In this document: positions 27,837 through 40,019 of the stretch, in pieces
How the letters are laid out: each line of letters begins with the position of its first letter
How positions within the stretch are numbered: the stretch's first letter is position 1
NCBI RefSeq assembly: GCF_018320785.1
Contig: NC_054867.1
Span: 17,709,355-17,773,354 of the forward strand
From: Cheilinus undulatus
Taxonomy: Eukaryota; Chordata; Actinopteri; Labriformes; Labridae
Reading direction: 5' to 3'
DNA: 64,000 nt
Program-made: the position numbers and the translations under genes
Notes under the pieces: model-generated
Database searches by the model: none
What the model saw: the letters and a program-made list of their open reading frames with translations, nothing else
Told to the model about the DNA's origin: nothing

Positions 27837-30800
27837 TTTTTCTGCATCATGCATGACTGTAATGACAGATGGAATAGGATGACTTTTGTAATGCAAAGCA
27901 GTGGAGATATTGATTTGTTGGATAGCTTACATGTCAATGAGGAAGCATGCATCAGTATTTCAGTGTGTGAGCTGATACATGACTAAAAAAATCATGAGAT
28001 AATGGAGTACATTTGATGAATGAAGAGGGAGGTGGTGGGTAATAGTTATCAGGTGGGTGATTCTCATGGCCCTCAACACTTAGACACTATTTTGTTCCGG
28101 GAAAGGCTGCTGTTGCCATAGTGATTTCAACTGCTGTTATGCAACTGCTCCACTTGTAGTGGCAATCTTCATAAAGCAATGGGCTGGATGCAATTACACA
28201 CTCATTCTATACCATGTGGTATGGTACAAATATCATACAGTGAGTCTACAGCATGCATGTTGTGAGCCGCACATATGCATAGATGCAATATGATGACAGA
28301 ATGGGATCATTTTGATGGTTAAAAGTAGCCCACTGACCCCAGGGCTGTTACACAACATCAGCTACTACCCCCCTCTCTCCCAGTGGAGTGGAGATGGAAG
28401 AGCTTATCTTCTCTGTCTCTCCATCCTCTCATGTATCAGTCTCTCTATCCCTCTGCAATAACACAGCATATAAACATCGCATGCATGCCCGCATCGGGAC
28501 AGACTGGCTCTGCAACTGATCTCAAACAGTCTGTTAAACAAGGCAAAGATGGGGCCTAAAGGGTTGTGTAAATTCAGTACCTGCTCATAAACAATCCTAG
28601 CCCTGGCCCTGACCCAGTCTCCTGAAGATTAAAGAGTATGTCTGCCTTTACTGTCTGCTAAAGCCTTTACTGGGTTACACCTAAGTGTTTGACCTTTTGT
28701 GTGCTGTCCTACTTCACCACGAGACCACTGGATGAGTGCAGTGGTGGAGCGTACAAGCTCACCATCAATCAATAACATCGATGAGGAAGCTGCTGTTGTT
28801 CAAAGTGTTAGATTTGAAGCCACAGGATCACTCAGTTTCTATTATAATAGTTTTATTCCTAAATGTCAAACACTATTTTTGAGGCAGAATCTTTGAATCA
28901 TGTTGGAGAGATTTGATTACATTCACACTTTCTCTCATCCTTCCTTTCTTACTATTTTTCATCTCTTTTGTGCTATTCTCCATCTCTCCACCAGAGGCCC
29001 TCTGACTTTTTCTCATTTCTACAGTCTACACACTATTTATAAGGGTTGTCTGAACTTTCCTTTTTACCTGTTCATGTATCAACTTCTCCCATTAGCCTCA
29101 CTACTAATATACTGATTAATTTCCTTTGAATTGTATTTGGGTTTTTTTTGCCTTAAGTTCTTGTTGTGGGAAGCTTTGTTGCCACTGAGTATTGCCTCTG
29201 GATACCAAACCCAGATCTACCTGTTTGCAGCTTGGCCTTCTGCTCACCTGCCAATCAGCCAGGAGTCATCAACATGGGCCAGTTTTTTTCACTGTGGGAT
29301 TATCTATAAAACATTCTGGTTTCATCAACATGTTCTTGTTTGAATATTTTTTTAAATTCTTCTTCCAAAATGCACATAACTTTTAGCCCTGAACAGTGGG
29401 ATCAGTCCCGATAACCAGAACCTAGACAGAGAGGGGCCAGTTGAGATATTCTCATATCTCAGGTGGCCCCCAGTTATTCTGGGGCTGTCCTGTTTTACTT
29501 CTTCACAGTTGTTCTCAATAGTTCACTGTATTTGCTCTAATAATGTCTTTTTTCATAGGAAATTATTAGCAATGCTATTTAGAAAAATGTCTTCCAACCT
29601 CAATGCTTTTTGGATTCTCCAGATTGAAAACACCTACACTTTTACTCATAAGATCAGCTATATTTCCTTCATTTTCTGTTCTATTGTTATCATCATCTCG
29701 CCTAGCTAAGGCTGTATGCTTTGAGTTTTCCAGTTAATAACGCCCAGCTACAGTCATCTACATGACCCCATTTCACAATACAAATTCAAACAGGAAAAAC
29801 GCTATTTATTTGTTTCATTGCTCAAGCTACACTGAGTCAGACAGCTTAAGAAATGTCAGTGTTTCCTTTCTATAGACACCTTGTTTGTGCTTGCACTCCA
29901 ATGGTTTAAACACAGCATTCAATTTAATTTAGGGAAGCCTGGAAAGAAGTTTTTGACTCATTTTACCCAGAATTTTAAGTCTGACATGGAGAGTTAACAC
30001 AAAAACACATTTAATCAAATTGACTGATAATGGCGAAGCTTTAGAGGCTAAACCTGCACTATCAACAATGTGGTCGCAGCACATTTGGTACAGGTCTTCC
30101 CACTCCCTCTTAATTGTGCTTCTACAATTTTCCTGTCCATCAAAGGCAAAAGCCCCATAGTAATTAAAGATTGATTATGAGTATAGATTTATCACACTGG
30201 CAGACAGACATATTGTGCCTCATGTAACACAGAAACGGAAATAAGGAAATGACAGAAAAATCTGAAAACTAACTTGGGAAATACTAAGAAGAGACAAAAA
30301 GGAAGCTGGAAAAGGAAAGGAATATAAGAGTGTTGGGGTTTTTTTTTTTCAAATCTGTAGTAATTTCATTGCTATTTAGGCTATGTATAGGGTTTTTCTT
30401 GGCCACAAATAGCCTGAGTATAACATTCCTTAAAACTAATTTGTATTTGATACTTATGATCAAGTGTGACCTTGATTAAAAAAAAAAAAAAACTAGGCAG
30501 AAAAGTGGGGGGTGGGGGGGGGGGGGGTAATTTATTATATAGGGTTTCAATAGTTAGTGGAGATTAATTGCAACCTTTTGATCACATTTTACAATTCCAT
30601 CATTTTGCATTTTGAACTCTTTCTTTGTCATTTTGGATTTGCACGCTGTCTTAAACTAAATGTAACTGACTTCCTGTTTATATATACAGACCTGCTTTTA
30701 TTGGTAGATGGAGATTATGACATTAACTTAACCACAGAAAAAGGAACATGTTAAGATTAAATGTTTGATAAAACAGGCTCCAGATTTCTTTTGGCTTGTC

Positions 30801-33225
30801 CACTGAGCTGTCTGAGGGGGTTTTTGTTTGTTTTCATTTTTTGATTGTGAAATGGGACATTAAGTCATGATAAATCGTGATTAATCATGCCCCAAAAAAA
30901 ACACTGATTAATCAAGATTAACTTGATTAATCTTAACTGCCGAAGTAAAATGCCATTATTTTTATATATGTATGCCGTCATTTTTGGTCACAAACACCCT
31001 GTGTGTAACATTTTCTTTTCCATCATCTGAGGGTTAATGGTGGGAGTAGGCTATATAGGGGGATTTATGTGTATCTTAGATCATTGAAAATACATCATGT
31101 TATTTTCTGGATCCTTTTCCTAAATATCTGAATGTAAATGTCTTTAACCTATATCAAAGGCCCTACGACTGAGGATTCCCAGTCTTACCGTCCAGTCTAC
31201 TTTATCTCTGTGTGGGTTTAATCCCAAGTCTTAGCATGAGTTGTCATTCACCAGGTTGTCAAGCCCCATTATGCCAACATTCAGGACAGAAGCCACCAGT
31301 CTAATTTCTGACCCGCTGGCCTCCAGCATCCTGATACCTGTCCTGTTGGACATTGATTTAGCCTGCTAGGTGTTGACCTCACTCTCTGTCTTTCGACTGT
31401 CAGCCTGCTCCCTATCCAACTAGTTTCCAGAGTACCTGCCACAAGTCATTAACCTGACCCACTTCAACCTGACAACCTTCAGTCTCCTAGAATTAGGTAG
31501 GCTAGCCCAGAGTCTGTCTTGTAGCAACCAACTCTTACTTCATCCTGATTCTAAGCCTGCTCTCCTTTTCCTTATCATTCATCTCTGAGTCTTTCAGAGG
31601 ACAAGTTAGCCACCATGAGGACCATCAATGGTCAATCTGTGATGACCCTCGCTATGCTATTTTCAGATGTTACTGTACAGTCGCCAAAAGATGGTGTAAT
31701 CTTTATGGCTGCCAAAACAACGGCTTTCTCAGTGGTTCAAAGCCATAGCCATAGCTGCCCAATGTCAAAGAGGCACTGGCATTGCCACAGAACTGCCACC
31801 TGTCCCGTCTGTTTTGGAGGCGGCTGCCTGGGTAGCCTCATCCTGTTTCCCAGTTAATGGCCCTGATCCCAACCCCAGTCAGTGGCTTTTCCAACAAAGG
31901 TTACTAATTCTAACTGTCACCTGTCCTCGTGGGTTGTTCTCACCATACTCTCAAAGGCTCTTTTTAGCTGCTGTACTCTCAAACATCACGTCTGAATCCC
32001 CACAATCCAGTGTTAGCTAACACCTCTGAATCAATATGTGCTGTCTCTACTTACTTTAAACCTGAATTCTCTGAACCCGTCTGCTTCCTCCGCCACTACC
32101 TTACCTTGAATCTGCCGGTCATCCCCACCAACGTCAAGCTTCAAACCCAGTTTGCTCCTCCTGTCAGCTCCCAGACAGACTCCAGTCAACAGCCTGGGTC
32201 TTGTTGCTGAATTACTACATTCACCAGCAGGATCATCAGTGACATCCAAACTGGCTTCATACACTGCAACTGGTTTCCTCAGCTCTCCTGCCTACTCTGC
32301 TAACCTCCAGTTTGACTTCCAGAGCCAACAGTAACTGTCTTTCTCCTGCCTGTGCCCCAGGACTGCTCTGCCTTTCAAGGTGACCTGAGGTTTCCTGCTC
32401 CACATCTGCCCTTTGTCCTAAAGAGCTACTTATTATAGACCCCATGAATCAGTATATGTCAGATCTCATGAGGCAACTTAATCATGTCGGGAAACTCAGC
32501 AAGCAAATGAAAGATGCAAGTCACTATTTTAAGTGTTAATAGAAACAATCAGTCTCTCTAATATGATGTACTAATATGATTGAAAAAGGACATATTTGGC
32601 TTTCAGTGAAAGTTAGTATTTTCGTCTTTAAATAAAATCTGCTTTATAATACTGACAGATAAGATGTTAATTTGTCGGATGGATGAGTGTGTCCTCTGTA
32701 CGGTACATTCCAGAGAGAAAGGACACTGATGTGCAAATGGCCCTTGCTCTCTGTTTACACAAATCAGTGTCTGCCTAATAGCTCATTGCCATGCAAACCG
32801 CCTGTACTCCTCACATCAGGGAGACTGTGTCTCTGAGAGCAGATTGTTTAACTCTGCTCAGGCTGCTTCAGACCGGTTAGAGATGACCAGGGCTGGCTGA
32901 GGCAGCCTGGGGTGCCGTCATACCCTCCTGCCAGACCAACTCTCCAGCTCTATTTAAACATTACTATAACTGATAAATCCAACAAAGCACAAGCAAAATC
33001 ATCATACTCTAGTCCGAGTCTGTGACTTAGACTAGAGTTGCACTTAAGTTGGACACATCAGTGACTTGAGACTTCACTAGGACTTGTGATTTGGCACAGT
33101 CTTTGTTTTTTTTTTATTTTTCAATCATCTCTTGTCAATCTTTCCCTTATTGACATACGTAAGCAACGCGTACACACACCACGGCCAGCCAGTCACAGAA
33201 AATAACAACAATGGCTATCCTACCC
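27837..33225. other. Long intergenic stretch, no gene supported
   Basis: No exon with good splice context was recognised. It holds an A run followed by a G-rich run near 30478-30527, GATTAATC-rich repeats near 30860-30945, and a C-rich, pyrimidine-biased block at about 31150-32420 in which both strands have modest open frames (for example 31615-31857 +). That block could be a decayed retroelement or lncRNA, but I could not match it to a family. Confidence 0.4.
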
Positions 33226-34083
33226 AGTGTTGCCAACTAAGTGATGGAGTTCTCAGACCCCTCTAGCGACGCTTTTTCAAAAAAAAGTGGCCAGCGACAA
33301 ATCTAGCAACTTTTTCTGGTGTTATTGGAGACTTTTAAGGATTCTGACATGAAAGCACGTATGGTTCTTTCTCCCGTCAGTGAGCAGCAGGGGCTTCCAT
33401 GGGCCCATATCCTATCTTGAATCACCAACAGGCGGCCCAGTCCTCATGCAGCAGTCCCTCACAGCTGCTGTCGGAGCAGGAGATGTTTAGACCTCTGCAT
33501 CAAGACTGCAAATGAACTACGCCTCAGAACTGCCTTGACAGTTTTCTCCATTGTCTCGTTTTGGTCCATTTAGATTGTTAATGTAGAATGTATAGAAAGA
33601 AAAAGTCAAAAATGTTATGGTAAAAAATGGACTTTTTATAGGCTCCAAGTGAACCGTAAGGCTAAAAACCAAACTTAAGAAAACTAGACAAAAAAAAAAA
33701 AAAAAAAATTAAATAAAATTAAAAAGATTAAAAATCATTATACAAAACAAAAACTCTGCCGAAATGTCTTTTTTTTTAGGTGACTTTTCAGTCCCAGGCC
33801 TGAATAAAGGAGGAGGGTTGGGATTGTGACATTATAAAAACAAGAATCGACAGGAGAAAGTTCATTTGTTGTTCAAAAAATATTTTAGCTGTTTTTTACT
33901 CACTTTGTGTTTCTCCCACATGATTCCTCTCTCCTAAAGTGCCAATTATGCAATTGATGATGTCATTTAACAACACCTAGTGACTTTTTGGACAGGCAAT
34001 AGCTCTCAATAAAGTTTAAATAGAGTGGGGAAAAAAGTCAGCCAATAGCTACTTCTCTTACTGAGGAGCTGGCAACACTGACC
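33226..34083. mobile_element. hAT-like non-autonomous element
   Basis: The left end CAGTGTTGCCAACTAAG and the right end, whose complement reads CAGTGTTGCCAGCTCCTCAG, form a TIR of about 13 bases of the hAT CAGTG type, enclosing about 858 bp. The flanking 8-mers (ATCCTACC and ACCTCACC) agree at only five of eight positions, so the target-site duplication is uncertain. No transposase frame; an A run and a T run are inside. Confidence 0.6.
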
Positions 34084-35703
34084 TCACCTGTTGCTGCAGT
34101 GCCTTTCATGATTAAGTATTGCTACAGCCATTACGGCCAAGGGGCAAATAATAGAGTTGTCACCTGCAGCGTCTGTGGTTGCAGAATCAAAGAAGCTTGA
34201 TCGCCCACATCTAATTGTATCCAACACCTCAAAACCCATTCAGATGGGTCGGTCACTTAACAGTGTGAAAAGTTAGCATTAGCACCTGTGAACTGTTAGC
34301 AAACTTTAAGACGTTGGCTTAAAGTCTCTGTCACTGTCTTTGTAAGCAAACGGAGGCTAACTCAATTAGGCTTGTGTTCCCTCAATATTTTCAAAAGGTG
34401 AATTAGTAATTGTTTGCTTGACACACTTGTTTACTATTGTCATGCTGGCCTTAACCCTGCCTATAAAAACAAACAGGTAACTTAATTATCCAGCTAACGC
34501 TAACTGAGATAAAGTTCAGAATGCATTATTAGCACCACAGGAAGTAAATTCAATTGAAGAGTTTATAGATGTGGCCTTGGATTCTTGTGCTCCAGCTAAA
34601 CTCCATAACATTTCAGAATGAACCTCCAAAAAGCCTCAGGCTTAGCATGTGCTCCAGTTTTTTATCTGCACAGCAGGTGGTGAGACTGAGCCAGACAGCA
34701 GGCTTGTAATGAATGCAGCAGTCTTTACATACCTCCCATAGTATCTGTAGAAAATGAAGGAAGCTTTGATTATGTGCTTGTACTGTTTGGTGCACTTAAG
34801 TGGCTATTTTGCACTGGAGGTCTCACAACGAAGATAAATCATAAAATATCATCACTTTGACTTTTGAAATAAGCGGTTTCTTTCTTTACCCAAGGATTAA
34901 AAAAGCTCCTGACCTTGCCTGCAAGCACAGAAAAGACAACACTGATGCTAGAACAAACCCAAGTCTTTAATTTCTTTCCCGAAAGACTGGACAACACAAA
35001 CATACAAGATAGAGGTATCCAAACATGTCAAATAACAATATTAATATCATTTTTATAACATTAATAACATGGAATGTAACACTGCCCATTCCCATTTTTT
35101 AGTTTACTGTATGAAACATGTCAAATAAAAAATAACTCTACACATCTGTCTTATTCCTATATGAATATAGCCTCTGAATGAAAAATGAACAGACTGTAGC
35201 TCACCGTCTTCACACACATACAAATCTGTCTCTCAAAAAGCCCTGTCCCAGTGGTGACACACACTTACACTACAAGTGTGAGCTTGTCTCGTTGCGTGTG
35301 TGCGTGTGCAAAATGCTGACTCTTTCTTTGGAATCAGACAAAGAAAACATCTCTTCTATCTCTGGCTTCACACTGTTTGTATTTGCTGTCTACCCTTTTT
35401 GTCCTAATGGTTAAACAGAATGATGATGATGATGGTACATCACTGCATCAGTCACATGGACGGCTCGTCTATTTAGTGCAGGACTGTTTCATATCCCAAA
35501 GATGGACGCACAAGACGGTAACATCAAGAAGCACCAAAACAGGAACAGGGTCCACTAGATGGCCAGCTACAACAAGGTCTTATTTTGAAATGGAGACAGG
35601 AAGTGTCTCTCCGCTTTTGTAGTCCAGTCGTCTGCTTTTCTTGCAGAGGTGTGTCTGTGTTATTGTGCATCTTAGTCTGAGTTTGAATGAGTCATGTCAG
35701 TTT
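34084..35703 (-). other. Intergenic and probable ip6k2 3'UTR
   Basis: The part nearest 35703 should be ip6k2 3'UTR. A possible - strand ATTAAA (complement of TTTAAT) lies near 34967, which would give a 3'UTR of about 0.7 kb. Includes a short GAT repeat near 35422. No other gene was seen. Confidence 0.4.
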
Positions 35704-38700
35704 TTAGTCTGTGCTGTGGTTCTCCAGCTCAGAGATGATGGTGATCAGGCTCTGGAGACCAAACATGTAGCCACTGTCCAGTCCTTCATGCACCACTCTG
35801 TCCTCTTGGTAGTATTTGCAGGTGGTGTGGGCAAAGTCAATCATCCTCACATCCACTTCAGGGCTGCGGGGGGCAGGGCGAGACAAGCGACTCTTGCTGA
35901 CACAAGTGCTCCCGCTACTGCTGCTGCTGCTGCAATCGCTGGATGTCGAAGGGCTGTGAGGAAAACCAAGTGCATCTGCTACACCCTCCACCTCCTCTTC
36001 TTCCTCCTCCTCTTCTTCTTCCTTTTCTGGTTCTGCCTCCACCTCGTCCTCATCTTCCTCCTCTTCCTCTTCAGAGAGGCTGTCCTCATTGTGTTGGCGT
36101 GTGTGCTTTTGATGGGCTCCGTCGTAGATGATGAGCAGAGAGCTGGAGTAGAAGCGGTAGGATTCACAGGTTTGCAGAGCAGCTTGCATGTCTCTGAGCC
36201 TGTGCAGCACCGGGGAGAGGAGTTCATGTCGTAGACGCCGTCCACTGTGGAAGAACTGGAACAGAGCCTCTTTGAAGTCCTGTCGTGTCAGTCTGCGGCC
36301 GTGGAACTTGCTCATGAACATCAGCTGGCCTGTGTCGGACTGGTACACCTGAAGTTAAGGGGGAAATGGTGATTTAAGGTATTACAGCACAGTTGGTATT
36401 GGGTGGTTGTCAAGAGTACAATAGTTGCCCCATTATGCTTTTTATTTTAAGACCTATTTACCCTTTTTGGTGTGTTAAAGAAAAGGATCATGAGAGGGAT
36501 TTAATATGCAATAAAAAGTGTATTATAAATGCTTGGAGAGAATACTTGTTGCAAGAATTATAAACATTAAACAGCAGAGCTGCAGCCCAGAGTAGCAGAA
36601 TAGATTAAATGCTGCCAAAGGAAACTGCATTGACTCTGCAACAGTTTTCTTCTCCATGTGAGGAAATACTTTCACCTTTAAAAGCTTAAAATCTTAATTA
36701 AAAAAGAGGGTCACAGATAGCCAAATGGTTAAGGTGTGCTCCATGTTCGCAGACCACCCGGGTTCAGGTCTGGCCTTTGGCTTCTTCTCCACATGTCTCT
36801 CTCCGCTCTCTCCTCCCTGTCTCTGACTCTATACACTGTCATTCTTCATGAATGAAGGCACAAAATGCCCGAAAAACATATAAAAAGAAAAAGAAAAAGA
36901 AAAAAAGAAAATGGTGTGATGCTCACCTGCATCCCAGAGAGGCAGACTCCAAGTGAGGATGCCGTACTCTGCTGGCACCTGCTGATCTTCTTGGCCTTCT
37001 TCTCTTCTGTGGCATCATCTCCATGTTGCTGTGTGCCCATCTTCAGATCTAACACACACGGCAGCGTGTGCCGCCACGTCAAGTTCTCTAGCAGGATGAA
37101 CTCTGGGATACCGAGTAAAGGAGCCTTGAACTGACAGACCACCTTTCATCAACATAAATTGTCTTTGAATTTATGAAGTGTAGAATTTAGATCTGAGATC
37201 TCCCTACCAGTCTAAAGCAGTCACATAAATGCTGTCATTATAAAAGGAAGTCAACGTTGTGTTGTGTCTAAAAAGACTTCTTTGAACCTCATCCACTTAA
37301 AAGGATACTGTACTGATTGCGGTGCTTGGAGTTTTCTTTCATCCTCTGCAGGTGCTGCTGTTGACAGCTGAGACTCCAGGGATTGTGTTTGAGCTGTGGC
37401 ACGGCATCGCTATGACTGCGCTCCAGTCTATAGTAAAGGACTTCGGCCTGCCTTAGCCACTCCAGTCCCACATCCCCCTGCAGCTTGTGAACACTAGACA
37501 GGAGAGAGGGAGGACTCATTAGGCACAAAGGAGAAAAAACTCAGCTTCTGCTTGTGTTTGTAGCTTGTATAAGAGTAGATGTGTGTAGCAAAGCATAAAA
37601 CAAGAGGGCAGTGAACATTTAATTCAATGAGTAGCCCACTGGGACACTGCGTCTTGCGTAGTACTACCCATCCGTTGTATATTTTGCTGTCAGACAGCAT
37701 CATCCTACCAGTCGTTTTACAACTCTAGATCAGGCTAAGTTTAGTGTTTATGTGTATGCACGTACATGCATCTATCGCTGTTATGTAACACCAAAGCTGT
37801 GACCCTCTGTCTGGCTGCCAAGGCCAAGGATCAGCCTCTCACAGTATTTGTAGCCAGTTTTGCCTTGGGTGTAAGTGCAAGTCAATGCGTGCGTCATCAG
37901 TGGGTTAACGTGAGATATTAGACTTTAGTATTACCGTTCATGGAAACTATACTCTGCTTTGATTATATCATGGTCATGTAATAGTTATCAAAGTGTGAAA
38001 GTGATTCATTTATCTCAATCTGCTGCACACTTCCTACGTTACTATGAGTAAAAAAATCTCTCTTCTCACCTTTTGTCTTTGTCTTTGCGAGAGTGGCGAC
38101 TTCGGCAATCTTTGCTGAAATTTTCACTGTCCACCAGCAAAGAGGAGGAAATCATTTTGCCACTTTTGGGCTCAAAGTCGATCGAGGGGTCCTGGTTCTC
38201 CAAGTCTGAGGCTGGATCACTCCTGAGGGGGTAGGCGATGAGGCAAAGGTTACCCTCTTCATCCTCTTCGAAGCTCACTGACACCACACCTGAAAGAGAG
38301 AGACAGAAGGACAGAGTAAGACATCAGTCAGACATTAGTGTTACAGAGCACATTAAAGAATCTTGTGAAAAGTTGAACAAAATCAGGCAGACAAGATAAA
38401 ACAAAGCTCTCAAGTGCTCTGAATATTTTGCAGCTGTTAGAGAAGTTTTTGTCTACATATTTATCTCTTTAAGTTATCAAATACTTGAAAAACAGGCAAG
38501 AGAGGATGGGAAAGATGTACTTAAAACAACACAGAAAACACAGAGCTAGGGAACAACCACCAGCCAGTGTATTTATGTGAATTTCAAACAGATTAAACCC
38601 TATTTTGAGTCAATTAAATGTTGAAAAGCAGGATGAATTAAAAAAACCACAACCGCAAATTACACAGAGCTATGAAACATAATTCTGCCTTGTTTATTAT

Positions 38701-40019
38701 AAAAAAAATAATCGTAAAGAATGCACAAGAAGCATCATCGATATAAGTCACTGACAAAAAACAAAACACTACTTCTAAGTTTAATAGCAATGATGCTTAT
38801 TTGTGTTCCAAACAGTCTTTCCTTCCCATGTGGGGTCTGTGATATGGCTACAGGAGACGCCAACAGGAGTTAAGGGAAGAAGGTGTGAAAAAAGGGGAAA
38901 TGTTGGTGTGAAAAGGCAAAAAAAAGTCATGGTCCAACCAGCCGAAAAACAAAGATAAAGTGACAGATGTGCCATCATTCATGAGCACGAGTTTTTATTG
39001 ATTCAGAAGTTTGCAGAACAACAACAAAACAGAAGAAAATAAGAGTGAAGTATTTCCTTATTTCCCTCTTCCAGGTTTTAGCTGGAGACAAAAAACAGCA
39101 GCAGTGGTCCCTAAATAAGGGTCTTAGATAACATTTTAGGGGATGCTATTTTTGGCTTCATCTCCGTCATATAAGAAAATAAACTTAGATGTTGCCGACA
39201 TGTTTTGGAGTGACTAAATATAAATATAAATATAAATGTATGTTCATTAAAAGGGATCAGGCCAAACAGGCTCTTTCTGGCGTCACCAAAAAGAATCCAT
39301 TTTCAAAAATCCTACAAAGGGAGTGGGATTGTCCAGTCTGTCAGGTTTGCGGCCAAATCAGGAGTCAGGTTACGTTGACCTTTGTAGTCGACATTACTGT
39401 CTGACCAGTAGAAGCTCACTGTGTGTTGCGTTTGTTGAGTGCCAGAATCAGAAACGAGGGGACAAACTTGACTTACCTGTGTTTTACTAGCCTCATACAA
39501 ACAGAAGAACACAACAGCACATGCACATGCACAACAGCACCCTCTTGTGGCACTATTTGGTAAAAGCTGCAGACAAGCACCTGGAAACAACATGAGCGGG
39601 ACTAGAGAGCCCTGTTCTGTAAAAATCTAAGCATTTAAACTGCACATGCAACCTACAAAACATCAGATTCCACCACATATGACTACATGTGAGATTAAAA
39701 GGGAGAGGTAAATACACAGAAAACCACAGCAGAAGTGGAAATGCAGGTTTGCATTACCTCTATACTGGGGGGTAAACCTCCTTATTGAAGCAGGCAGAGT
39801 CTTGTAGAACTGATGCTCCCGGGGAACCAGGGGCTTGCAGATGGTTTGCTCCCCAAAGCGCAGGACGCAGCAATGGCCCCCCACTTGGTGTATAAAGGGC
39901 TCAAGCATCACCCCTTTCTCCATGTAGCACTGTTGGTGCTGCAGCTGGTTCTGCTGCTGCTGTTGCTTTTGTTCTGCATCCATGGCCTTCTGGGTCTGAG
40001 CCTCCACAGCCGGACCCAT
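35704..40019 (-). CDS. ip6k2: Inositol hexakisphosphate kinase 2
   Basis: Kinase converting InsP6 to the pyrophosphate 5-InsP7 with ATP. Coding exons on the - strand: 39758-40019, 38070-38289, 37309-37493, 36927-37102 and 35704-36348. Joins keep frame; the sum is 1488 nt, 495 residues, about 70 more than mammalian IP6K2. Key motifs: MLEPFIHQVGGH near the N-terminus, the catalytic IPK motif PCVLDLKMG, SSSLLIIYDG, and VRMIDFAHTT for metal/phosphate binding. FEEDEEGNLCLIAYPL, VPREHQFYKTLP and MKENSKHRNQYK favour IP6K2 over IP6K1/3. The extra length comes from an N-terminal leader with a Gln-rich run (exon 1) and an acidic Glu run followed by a Ser run between SSSLLIIYDG and VRMIDFA. The motif normally reading KMGTRQHGDD has Gln for the first Arg. 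The start is the first in-frame ATG; downstream ATGs at residues 13 and 33 are alternatives. Which teleost copy this is cannot be decided. Confidence 0.93.
36707..36900 (+). mobile_element. tRNA-derived SINE in an ip6k2 intron
   Basis: A Pol III A-box-like TAGCCAAATGGTTAAGG lies at 36718-36734 and a B-box-like GGTTCAGGTCTGG at 36771-36783. A pyrimidine-rich body follows (TCTCTCTCCGCTCTCTCC), then GAAGGCACAAAATGCCCGAA and an A-rich tail with GAAAAA units. This is the layout of fish tRNA-derived SINEs. It is inserted antisense to ip6k2, between its last two coding exons. Confidence 0.8.

Noticed and set aside
35641-36234. 197-codon + strand open frame
   Set aside because: Exact antisense of the ip6k2 last exon; it is open only because of the Glu/Ser-rich codons on the other strand.
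36718-36783. Functional tRNA gene
   Set aside because: A and B boxes are present but no cloverleaf stems can be formed cleanly and the downstream body is SINE-like.
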